This document shows positions 17,712 through 26,966 of a DNA stretch of 64,000 bases, piece by piece. The stretch is taken from NCBI RefSeq assembly GCF_042682915.1, contig NZ_JBHUIW010000027.1, positions 20,758-84,757 on the forward strand, read 5' to 3'. The stretch's first letter is position 1. Every line of letters starts with the position of its first letter. A program made the translations under genes and the position numbers. The stretch comes from Rhodoplanes azumiensis. GTDB lineage: Bacteria; Pseudomonadota; Alphaproteobacteria; Rhizobiales; Xanthobacteraceae. The notes below the pieces were generated by a model. It was not told the DNA's origin and searched no databases. It saw nothing but the letters and a program-made list of their open reading frames with translations.

Positions 17712-18551
17712 TTACTCGCTGCCGAGCTGGCGGCGGCGCTCGGCGAGCAACGCCATCACGGCAGCGGCCGTCTCCTCGATCGAGCGACGCGTCACGTCGA
17801 TCAGCGGCCAGCCGTTGCGGGCGCATAGGCGGCGCGAATAGGTGATCTCCTCGGAGACCGCCTCCTGGTCGATATATTGGTCGTCCTCCTGATGGGCCTT
17901 GAGGCCGAGCAGGCGATTCTGGCGGATCGCGACGATCCGTTCGGGGCTGGCGAACAGCCCGACCACCAGCGGTTTCTTGAGATCCTCGAGGCCGGGCGGC
18001 AGCGGCACGCCCGGCACCAGCGGAATGTTGGCGGTCTTGACGCCACGATTGGCGAGATAGATCGAGGTCGGCGTCTTCGACGTGCGTGACACCCCGACCA
18101 GCACGACCTCGGCGCGCTCCAGGTCGTCGGCCATCTGCCCGTCGTCGTGCATCATCGTGTAGTTGAGCGCATCGATGCGCTTGAAGTACTCGGCGTCGAG
18201 GGCGTGCTGGGCGCCGACCTTGGGGGTGGCTTCGGCGCCGAGATGAGACTCGAACAGCCGCAGCACCGGACCGAGGATCGACAGACAGGGCAGGCCGAGA
18301 TCCCGGCACGTCGCCTCCAGCCGGTCGATCAGGGCCGCATCGAGCAGCGTGTAGAGGATGACGCCGGGCTCCTGCTCGATCTCGGCGAGCACATGGTCGA
18401 GCTGCTTGTTGGTCCGCACCGCCGGATAGACGTGCTCGACCGCCGACACCTGGGTGTACTGCGCCGTGGCGGCGCGCGCCACCGTGATCAGCGTCTCGCC
18501 GGTCGAGTCGGACACGAGATGCAGGTGGAAGAAGCTGGTCGGCTTGCTCAT
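17712..18551 (-). CDS. ppsR: PEP synthase/PPDK regulatory kinase-phosphotransferase (DUF299)
   Basis: This 279-residue protein begins SKPTSFFHLHLVSDSTGETL, the N-terminal signature of the DUF299 family, and carries GVSRTSKTPTSIYLANRGVKTAN, its P-loop-like nucleotide site. The family inactivates and reactivates PEP synthase or pyruvate phosphate dikinase by ADP-dependent phosphorylation and Pi-dependent dephosphorylation. It is the homologue of Rickettsia RP001, which borders the replication origin in Caulobacter and Rickettsia. The ATG at 18551 is the natural start. It faces away from hemE across the probable origin. Confidence 0.93.
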   Translation of the reverse strand: MSKPTSFFHLHLVSDSTGETLITVARAATAQYTQVSAVEHVYPAVRTNKQLDHVLAEIEQEPGVILYTLLDAALIDRLEATCRDLGLPCLSILGPVLRLFESHLGAEATPKVGAQHALDAEYFKRIDALNYTMMHDDGQMADDLERAEVVLVGVSRTSKTPTSIYLANRGVKTANIPLVPGVPLPPGLEDLKKPLVVGLFASPERIVAIRQNRLLGLKAHQEDDQYIDQEAVSEEITYSRRLCARNGWPLIDVTRRSIEETAAAVMALLAERRRQLGSE

Positions 18552-18928
18552 CGCGATCCAGGGACGGCGTTCGGGACGACTGTGGACGGCCGGGGAAAAC
18601 CCCCCTCCGCCGCCACCGCCACCGGGTGGTGCGGCACGTCCCGGCCCGGCCCGGATCACATATTCACAAGACGGGAGAACGAGTCCCGGATTTATACGCC
18701 TTCAATGTGGAGAGCGGCAATGGTATCACCCCGGGCGGTCGATCGCACGGCCCAAGCCCCTCTGCGACAAAGACTCCCGGCGCTCGGCCGCGGGGTTGCC
18801 TCCGGACCCGGAACGGTGGATGACGGTGTGGACGAGGGTGGATGCCGTGTGGACACCCGAGTCGTGAGTCTTTTCCAGCCCCCAATAGACTCAACAATGA
18901 AGATTCACTTAATCTTTTGAATGAGCAG
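18552..18928. other. Probable chromosomal replication origin (oriC)
   Basis: This 377-bp gap separates ppsR (the RP001 homologue) from hemE, the same interval that holds the origin in Caulobacter and several rhizobia. Seen in the sequence: four TGTGGA motifs on one strand (18581, 18706, 18827, 18848); GTGGA at 18816, 18828, 18838 and 18849, spaced 10-12 bp apart, about one helical turn; six GANTC sites (18681, 18772, 18859, 18866, 18888, 18902); and a stretch at 18865-18928 with about 60% A+T by hand count. Genes on both sides are read away from it. DnaA box calls are weak (at best 7 of 9 to the E. coli consensus), and dnaA itself is not in the window. Confidence 0.65.
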
Positions 18929-19996
18929 ATGACCAGGCCCGATATGCCCAGCTCCGTCTCGACGACGACCCCGACCCGTAAGCTTCTCGACGTGTTGGCC
19001 GGCAAGAGGCAGGCGGTGCCTCCGGTCTGGATGATGCGTCAGGCCGGACGATACCTGCCCGAGTACCGGGCGACGCGCGAGCAGGCGGGGAGCTTCCTCG
19101 ACCTCTGCTACAACCCGACGCTCGCCGCCGAGGTGACGTTCCAGCCGATCCGGCGCTTCGGTTTCGATGCGGCGATCCTGTTCTCCGACATCCTGGTGGT
19201 GCCGCACGCGCTCGGCCAGACGGTGCGATTCACGGCGGGCGAAGGCCCGCAGCTGGAGCCGGTGGTGACCGCCGAGACCGTCGGGCAGTATGCCGGCGCC
19301 TTCGACAAGACGAAGCTCGCCGCCGTGTTCGAGGCCGTCAAGCTGATCCGGGCCGGATTGCCGGCCGAGACGACCTTCCTGGGCTTCTGCGGCGCGCCGT
19401 GGACGGTCGCGACATACATGGTGGCCGGGCAAGGCACCCCGGATCAGGGGCCGGCACGGCTCCTCGCCTATCGGGATCCGAAGACCATGCAGACCCTGAT
19501 CGACAGCCTGGTCGAGGCGTCGATCACCTACCTCGTCGAGCAGTTCCGCTGCGGTGTCGACGCCGTGCAGGTGTTCGACACCTGGGGCGGCATCCTGCCG
19601 CCCGCCGAGTTCGACCGCTGGGTGATCGATCCGGCGAAGCGCATCGTCGATGGTGTGCGGGCGCAGGTGCCGGGGGCGAAGATCATCGCCTTCCCGCGTG
19701 GGGCCGGAACTCAGCTCGAGCGCTTCGTCGACCGCGTGCCGGTCGACGCCGTCGGGCTCGACTGGACCATGGACCTTCGGTTCGCGCGCGAGCGCATCCA
19801 GAGTCGGGTGGCCGTGCAGGGCAATCTCGACCCGCTGCTGCTGGTCGCCGGCGGCGATGCGCTCGACCGCGGCGTCGATGCCGTCATGGAGGCGTTCCGA
19901 GACGGTCCGTTCATCTTCAATCTCGGCCACGGCATCACGCCGGAGGCGCCGATCGAGAACGTCGAGCGCATGCTGGCGCGGGTGCGCGGCCGTTGA
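18929..19996 (+). CDS. hemE: Uroporphyrinogen decarboxylase
   Basis: The 355-residue protein has the N-terminal active-site motif WMMRQAGRYLPEYRATRE with the conserved Arg residues, then FSDILVVPHALGQ, GFCGAPWTVATYM, VDAVQVFDTWGGILPP and the C-terminal FNLGHGITPEAP. It removes four carboxyl groups from uroporphyrinogen III to give coproporphyrinogen III for heme and other tetrapyrroles. Starts at 18929 and 18944 are both possible; neither has a strong Shine-Dalgarno sequence. hemJ overlaps or follows at once, and rho comes next, the conserved hemE-hemJ-rho order beside the origin. Confidence 0.95.
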   Translation: MTRPDMPSSVSTTTPTRKLLDVLAGKRQAVPPVWMMRQAGRYLPEYRATREQAGSFLDLCYNPTLAAEVTFQPIRRFGFDAAILFSDILVVPHALGQTVRFTAGEGPQLEPVVTAETVGQYAGAFDKTKLAAVFEAVKLIRAGLPAETTFLGFCGAPWTVATYMVAGQGTPDQGPARLLAYRDPKTMQTLIDSLVEASITYLVEQFRCGVDAVQVFDTWGGILPPAEFDRWVIDPAKRIVDGVRAQVPGAKIIAFPRGAGTQLERFVDRVPVDAVGLDWTMDLRFARERIQSRVAVQGNLDPLLLVAGGDALDRGVDAVMEAFRDGPFIFNLGHGITPEAPIENVERMLARVRGR

Positions 19997-20553
19997 CCGA
20001 CGGCGCCGGTCCGCGACGGGGCGAGCTCGCCTCGCCGAGCCGGCGCGTCCTTCGCGCCGTGATCGGGCTGTTGATCCCGGTCGCGGCTGCGGTCGGCCTG
20101 ATCCTCCTGGTGCCGATCGATCTCTACGACTGGATGAAGGCGGCCCATCTCGTCACCGTGACGGCCTGGGTGGCCGGAATGCTGGCGCTGCCGCCGCTGT
20201 TCGCCCTGCATGTCGGGGCAGGGCCGGGTCCGGTGGCCGACATGCTCGGGCTGATCGAGCACCGCCTCATCCGGCATCTCGTCAATCCGGCCATGGTGGC
20301 GACATGGGGGTTCGGCGGCTGGCTGGTGTGGGAGGGCGGCTGGATCGCCAGCGGCTGGTTCCATGGCAAGCTCGCGCTCGTCATCCTGTTGTCGGCCGTG
20401 CACGGTAGCGTCTCGGCCGAGACCCGCCGGCTGGCCCGCCCCGGCGGCCTGGAAAAGGCCCGCAGCCGGCGCGGATTCTACATGGTTCTCAACGCCGTGG
20501 GGGTGTCGTCGGGGGTCGGGACCGTGATTCTGGTGATCGTGAAGCCCTTCTGA
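19993..20553 (+). CDS. hemJ: Protoporphyrinogen oxidase HemJ (CopD-like)
   Basis: This integral membrane protein of about 186 residues matches HemJ: LYDWMKAAHLVTVTAWVAGMLALPPLFALH with the essential helix-1 His, IEHRLIRHLVNPAMVATWGFG, WFHGKLALVILLSAVHG with the conserved Lys, and the terminal VILVIVKPF. HemJ oxidises protoporphyrinogen IX to protoporphyrin IX in the inner membrane, the penultimate step of heme synthesis, so it pairs with hemE. The start is uncertain: a TTG at 19993 overlaps the hemE stop, and a GTG at 20059 would give 164 residues. An extra hydrophobic segment precedes the usual first helix. Confidence 0.85.
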   Translation: MTDGAGPRRGELASPSRRVLRAVIGLLIPVAAAVGLILLVPIDLYDWMKAAHLVTVTAWVAGMLALPPLFALHVGAGPGPVADMLGLIEHRLIRHLVNPAMVATWGFGGWLVWEGGWIASGWFHGKLALVILLSAVHGSVSAETRRLARPGGLEKARSRRGFYMVLNAVGVSSGVGTVILVIVKPF

Positions 20554-20781
20554 ACGGCAACCTGCACGTCGTTTCACCAGGCAACGCTCTTGCGTGCCTC
20601 GCCCTCTTTACCTATGTTGGCGCCATCTCCCCGAACGCAGGCAGATGCAATCGATCAAGGCCCCCCGGGGCCGAAGCGCAGCATCGGGGCCCAGAGGCCT
20701 AAGCCCGTCTGCCCAAAGACCTGCGACATCTCCCTTCCAGCGACGAGCGGAATTGACCCGCCGATCCACAGGACAACCCGC

Positions 20782-22047
20782 ATGCGGGAAATGAAGCTTC
20801 AGGATCTCAAGTCGAAGAGTCCGACCGAATTGCTGGCGTTCGCCGACGAGCACGAGGTCGAGAACGCCTCGACCATGCGCAAGCAAGAGCTGATGTTCGC
20901 CATCCTCAAGCAGCTCGCGCAGAAGGACGTCGAGATCATTGGTGAAGGCGTCGTCGAGGTGCTGCAGGACGGCTTCGGCTTTCTGCGCTCCCCGGAGGCC
21001 AATTATCTTCCCGGCCCGGACGACATCTACGTCTCTCCCTCGCAGATCCGCCGGTTCGGCCTGCGGACCGGCGACACCATCGAAGGTCAGATCAGGAGCC
21101 CGAAGGAAGGCGAACGCTACTTCGCGCTGCTCAAGGTCAACACGATCAATTTCGAGGATCCGGAGAAGGCGCGGCACAAGATCAACTTCGACAATCTGAC
21201 GCCGCTCTATCCGGACGAGCGGCTGAAGATGGAGGTCGAGGATCCGACCAAGAAGGATCTGTCGGCCCGCGTCATCGACATCGTCGCGCCGATCGGCAAG
21301 GGTCAGCGCGCCCTGATCGTGTCACCGCCGCGCACCGGCAAGACGGTGCTCCTGCAGAACATCGCCCACGCCATCACGGCGAATCATCCCGAGTGCTATC
21401 TGATCGTTCTGCTGATCGACGAGCGCCCGGAAGAAGTGACCGACATGCAGCGTTCGGTGAAGGGCGAGGTGATCTCCTCGACCTTCGACGAGCCGGCCTC
21501 GCGTCACGTCCAGGTCGCCGAGATGGTGATCGAGAAGGCCAAGCGTCTGGTCGAGCATCAGCGCGACGTGGTGATCCTGCTCGATTCGATCACCCGCCTC
21601 GGCCGCGCCTACAACACCGTCGTTCCGTCCTCCGGCAAGGTGCTGACCGGCGGTGTCGACGCCAACGCTCTGCAGCGGCCGAAACGCTTCTTCGGCGCGG
21701 CACGCAACATCGAGGAGGGCGGCTCGCTGACCATCATCGCGACCGCGCTGATCGAGACCGGCAGCCGGATGGACGAGGTGATCTTCGAGGAGTTCAAAGG
21801 CACGGGTAACTCGGAGATCATTCTCGACCGCAAGGTCGCCGACAAGCGCACCTTCCCGGCCATCGACATCACGCGCTCGGGCACCCGCAAGGAAGAGCTG
21901 CTCACCGATAACCAGACGCTCAAGAAGATCTACGTCCTGCGCCGCATCCTCAATCCGATGGGCACCATGGACGCGATCGACTTCCTGCTCGACAAGCTGC
22001 GCAACACCAAGACCAACGGCGAGTTCTTCGACTCGATGAACACCTGA
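20782..22047 (+). CDS. rho: Transcription termination factor Rho
   Basis: The 421-residue protein has the Rho N-terminal helix bundle (MKLQDLKSKSPTELLAFADE), the RNA-binding cold-shock-like fold (LQDGFGFLRSPEANYLPGPDDIYVSPSQIRRF), Walker A ISPPRTGKT-type VSPPRTGKT, Walker B VVILLDSITR and the Q/R loops (GGVDANALQRPKRFFGAARN). The hexameric helicase ends transcription at unstructured C-rich RNA. MREMKL at 20782 is the usual start. The 228-bp leader upstream is untranslated as far as I can see, and rho leaders are often autoregulated. Confidence 0.97.
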   Translation: MREMKLQDLKSKSPTELLAFADEHEVENASTMRKQELMFAILKQLAQKDVEIIGEGVVEVLQDGFGFLRSPEANYLPGPDDIYVSPSQIRRFGLRTGDTIEGQIRSPKEGERYFALLKVNTINFEDPEKARHKINFDNLTPLYPDERLKMEVEDPTKKDLSARVIDIVAPIGKGQRALIVSPPRTGKTVLLQNIAHAITANHPECYLIVLLIDERPEEVTDMQRSVKGEVISSTFDEPASRHVQVAEMVIEKAKRLVEHQRDVVILLDSITRLGRAYNTVVPSSGKVLTGGVDANALQRPKRFFGAARNIEEGGSLTIIATALIETGSRMDEVIFEEFKGTGNSEIILDRKVADKRTFPAIDITRSGTRKEELLTDNQTLKKIYVLRRILNPMGTMDAIDFLLDKLRNTKTNGEFFDSMNT

Positions 22048-22051
22048 GGCG

Positions 22052-22552
22052 ATGCGCGAGGTTCCGCAGCGGCTGGCCATCGGCGAGGCGCGCTGGCCCG
22101 AGGACCGAGCGCTGGTGGAGCGCCTGTTCCACGACTACGTCGCCTGGTCGGGCGACGCCTCGTCCCCCGAGACGATGGAGCGCGAAGCGTCCCGGCTGCC
22201 CGGGCGCTACGCCCGCCCGCACGGCTGCGTGCTGATCGCCCATGCCGGGCCGGATCCCGTCGGGGTCGCGGCCTATCGTCGGCGACGCAGCGGCGTCTGC
22301 GAGCTGACGCGGCTGTTCGTCCGTCCGGCGTTCCGCGGGCTGCGCATCGCCGAGGAGCTGGTGGCCGGCTTGGTGGACGCGGCGTCCGACGCCGGCTACC
22401 ACGCCATGGTGCTGGAGGTCGGCGAGTCGATGACCATCGCCCGCGAGCTCTACGCTCTGTCCGGCTTCGTGCCGGACCGAAGCGGAGCGCCGTCGCGGCC
22501 CGGGCTCGTGGTGCTGCGACGCGTGCTCGGCCGGACCGGCCGGTCGGGCTGA
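22052..22552 (+). CDS. GNAT-family N-acetyltransferase
   Basis: This 166-residue protein has the GNAT core: CELTRLFVRPAFRGLRIAEELVAGLVDAASDAGYHAMVLEV, where the R-x2-G-x-A loop binds acetyl-CoA pyrophosphate, and a C-terminal ELYALSGFVP strand-helix. The substrate cannot be told. It starts four bases after the rho stop, so it is likely cotranscribed with rho. This gene is not part of the usual origin-linked set, so it is probably an insertion between rho and mnmE. Confidence 0.85.
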   Translation: MREVPQRLAIGEARWPEDRALVERLFHDYVAWSGDASSPETMEREASRLPGRYARPHGCVLIAHAGPDPVGVAAYRRRRSGVCELTRLFVRPAFRGLRIAEELVAGLVDAASDAGYHAMVLEVGESMTIARELYALSGFVPDRSGAPSRPGLVVLRRVLGRTGRSG

Positions 22553-22573
22553 GCGGGGCGGGGCCGTGTCACC

Positions 22574-24703
<2,130 letters not shown>

Positions 24704-24791
24704 CGGGGCTCCGGGGGTTTTCGGCATAGTGGCGAAGAACCGCCGAGCCGGCGAGGGGTGCCGGTGCCGCGGGGAAAGGAACCGATAAGGG

Positions 24792-25121
24792 TCAGTCGGC
24801 GAGACCGAGGAAGGTGGCGAGCGCCTGGTTCAGGGTGACCAGGCTCGAGCGGTCGAGACGACCGATCCGGTATCCGAGCTTCGTGGTCGGCACGGTGACG
24901 ATCTTGTCGACCATGGCCCAGGAGTCGACGAGCAGGCCTGAGTCAGCCGATGCGGCGACTTTGAAGCGGACAAAGGTGAGGGGAGCGTCCGAGCGCGTGA
25001 GGGGACAGATGGTGACGGATGCGGTTCGGTCGAAGCGGTCGCTCTGGACGATGATGGCGGGTCGGGGCTTGCCGGTGTAACCGGTCCCGGCCGCGACGGT
25101 CCAGATGTCGCCCCGCCTCAC
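24792..25121 (-). CDS. mazF: MazF/PemK-family mRNA interferase toxin
   Basis: This 109-residue protein matches the MazF fold: RRGDIWTVAAGTGYTGKPRPAIIVQSDRFD with the catalytic Arg region, SVTICPLT, and DKIVTVPTTKLGYRIGRLD. MazF toxins cleave mRNA at short motifs during stress when the antitoxin is degraded. The GTG at 25121 overlaps the antitoxin stop by four bases (GTGA) and gives the family-typical start xRRGDIW; an ATG at 25145 is possible. The antitoxin-first order and overlap are typical of a co-regulated module. Confidence 0.9.
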   Translation of the reverse strand: MRRGDIWTVAAGTGYTGKPRPAIIVQSDRFDRTASVTICPLTRSDAPLTFVRFKVAASADSGLLVDSWAMVDKIVTVPTTKLGYRIGRLDRSSLVTLNQALATFLGLAD

Positions 25122-25477
25122 CGGGCCGTCTCGGGACGGCGCCACCAGTCATCCTCGGGATCGGTCGGGGTTCCGCAGTCGTCGGAATCCGGGTCCGCGA
25201 GCCACGACACGGCGTCGACGAAGGCCTGGTCCTCTGCTTCTGTCGGATGGGCCGCGAGCGCGGCGGATTCGGCGCGGGCGCGGGTCGTGAAGACCTCGGC
25301 GCGCGTGTCCGGAACCCAAAGCTGGACGAGTCGGTATCCCTTCGCACGCATGCGGCGGCGGTGTGCTCCGACCTTTTCGCGGGATGACGGCGGGTTGCCG
25401 GGCGCGGAGGCGGGTTCGGCGGTCCGAACAGACTTGCGGCGGAGCTCGGAGTCGCGCTTCGTCGGGGTTCTGGGCAC
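25118..25477 (-). CDS. mazE: MazE-family antitoxin
   Basis: The 119-residue protein belongs to the antitoxin group with RRRMRAKGYRLVQLWVPDTRAEVF, followed by an acidic toxin-binding tail (EDQAFVDAVSWLADPDSDDCG). The basic first 35 residues are longer than usual. The likely start is GTG at 25477, preceded by GAGGAG. A perfect 12-bp palindrome lies 15 bp upstream and is a candidate site for autorepression. The pair sits between the DUF255 gene and mnmE, close to the probable origin, as an accessory insertion. Confidence 0.88.
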   Translation of the reverse strand: MPRTPTKRDSELRRKSVRTAEPASAPGNPPSSREKVGAHRRRMRAKGYRLVQLWVPDTRAEVFTTRARAESAALAAHPTEAEDQAFVDAVSWLADPDSDDCGTPTDPEDDWWRRPETAR

Positions 25478-25491
25478 GCCGGGACTCCTCG

Positions 25492-25503
25492 GTTACATGT
25501 AAC
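25492..25503. promoter_or_regulatory. Palindrome GTTACATGTAAC, candidate mazEF operator
   Basis: A perfect 12-bp palindrome in a locally AT-rich stretch lies 15 bp before the mazE start codon, where MazE-MazF complexes usually bind to repress their own promoter. It also lies 42 bp before mnmE on the other strand, so it could affect both. Confidence 0.55.
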
Positions 25504-25544
25504 TTTACCCGAACGGGGCGAGGGACGCAAAAGGCGAGCGAAGG

Positions 25545-26882
25545 ATGCAGAGCCATGACACCGTCTTCGCCCTCTCCTCGGGCCGGCCGCCGGCGGCGAT
25601 CGCCGTCGTGCGGGTCTCGGGGCCGCAGACAGCCGACGCGCTCGCGGCGCTGATCGGGCGGGTGCCCAAGGCCCGGCATGCGACGCTCGCCACGGTGCGG
25701 GAGCCGGCGAGCCGGGAGGCGATCGATCAGGCCGTGGTGCTGTGGTTTCCGGGACCGGGCAGCGAGACGGGCGAGGATACGGCGGAATTCCAGCTCCATG
25801 GCGGCCGCGCCGTGATCGCCGCCGTGCTGAAGGCGCTCGCGTCCGTCCCGGGCTGCCGTATGGCGGAGCCCGGCGAGTTCACGCGGCGGGCGTTCCACAA
25901 GGGCAAGCTCGACTTGACCCGGGTCGAAGGGCTCGCCGACCTGATCGCGGCCGACACCGACGCGCAACGCCGGCAGGCGCTGAGCCACCTCAAAGGTCTG
26001 CTCGGGGACCGGGCGGAGGGATGGCGGCGCCGGCTGATCGAGGCACAGGCCCTGGTCGAGGCCGGTCTCGACTTTTCGGACGAGGGGGATGTGCCGGCCG
26101 GACTGCTGGCGCCGGCGCTGGCGCAGGTGACGGTGTTGCGCGACGAGATTCGTCGCGCACTGGAGGACGGGGGGCGGGGCGAGCGGTTGCGCGATGGATT
26201 CGTCGTCGCGATCGCGGGGCCGCCCAATGCGGGCAAGTCGAGCCTGCTGAACCGGATCGTCCGCCGCGAAGCGGCGATCGTGTCGCCGATCCCGGGCACG
26301 ACCCGGGATGTCGTCGAAGTGCATCTCGACCTCCGCGGGCAGCCCGTGACACTGCTCGACACCGCAGGGCTGCGCGACACCGACGATCCGGTCGAGCAGG
26401 AGGGGGTTCGGCGGGCGCGTGAGCGGGCGGGCGGGGCCGATCTGGTGCTGTGGGTGCAGGACGCGCAGGATCGTACAGAAGTCCCACCCGAGGATATTCG
26501 GCATCGCGCCTGGACGGTATCGACCAAGATCGATCTGGCCGGCGCAAGAGGGCCGGCCGAATCCAGGATCGCCGGGAGGCAGTTCTTCACCTCTGCGGTT
26601 ACGGGCGACGGGATTCCCGAGCTGCTGGCGGCCCTTCAAGCCGAGGCCGAAGCGCAAGTCGGGGTCGGCGAGCCGGCTTTGGTCGTCCGGGCTCGGCATC
26701 GGGTGGCCTTGGAGGAGACCGCCGCGGCGCTCGACCGGGCGCTCGCGCAGCGAACCGGCAGCGACGAGCTGGTGGCCGAGGATCTGCGCCTTGCGGCGCG
26801 GTCGCTCGGGCGGCTGGTCGGTCGGGTCGACGTCGAGGACATCCTCGACGTCATCTTTCGTGATTTCTGCATCGGCAAATGA
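25545..26882 (+). CDS. mnmE: tRNA uridine-5-carboxymethylaminomethyl GTPase MnmE
   Basis: The 445-residue protein starts DTVFALSSGRPPAAIAVVRVSGP (tetrahydrofolate-binding domain). Its G domain has GPPNAGKSSLLNRI, DTAGLRD and STKID, and it ends with the invariant FCIGK motif that carries the essential Cys. With MnmG it installs the cmnm5 group on U34 of several tRNAs. mnmG follows after 84 bp, and that spacer holds a parS site. Confidence 0.96.
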   Translation: MQSHDTVFALSSGRPPAAIAVVRVSGPQTADALAALIGRVPKARHATLATVREPASREAIDQAVVLWFPGPGSETGEDTAEFQLHGGRAVIAAVLKALASVPGCRMAEPGEFTRRAFHKGKLDLTRVEGLADLIAADTDAQRRQALSHLKGLLGDRAEGWRRRLIEAQALVEAGLDFSDEGDVPAGLLAPALAQVTVLRDEIRRALEDGGRGERLRDGFVVAIAGPPNAGKSSLLNRIVRREAAIVSPIPGTTRDVVEVHLDLRGQPVTLLDTAGLRDTDDPVEQEGVRRARERAGGADLVLWVQDAQDRTEVPPEDIRHRAWTVSTKIDLAGARGPAESRIAGRQFFTSAVTGDGIPELLAALQAEAEAQVGVGEPALVVRARHRVALEETAAALDRALAQRTGSDELVAEDLRLAARSLGRLVGRVDVEDILDVIFRDFCIGK

Positions 26883-26926
26883 TAGATGCGCGGGACGGCG
26901 CCGCATTTTAGCCGCCGGGTTTCGCG

Positions 26927-26942
26927 TGTTTCACGTGAAACA
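26927..26942. promoter_or_regulatory. parS site 1 (ParB binding), perfect match
   Basis: TGTTTCACGTGAAACA, the exact 16-bp ParB nucleation palindrome, lies in the spacer between mnmE and mnmG. It is 8.2 kb from the probable origin and 4 kb before parB. In related chromosomes such sites seed ParB spreading for segregation of the origin. Confidence 0.92.
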
Positions 26943-26966
26943 CCGCCCTCAACCCCCGACCCGACC

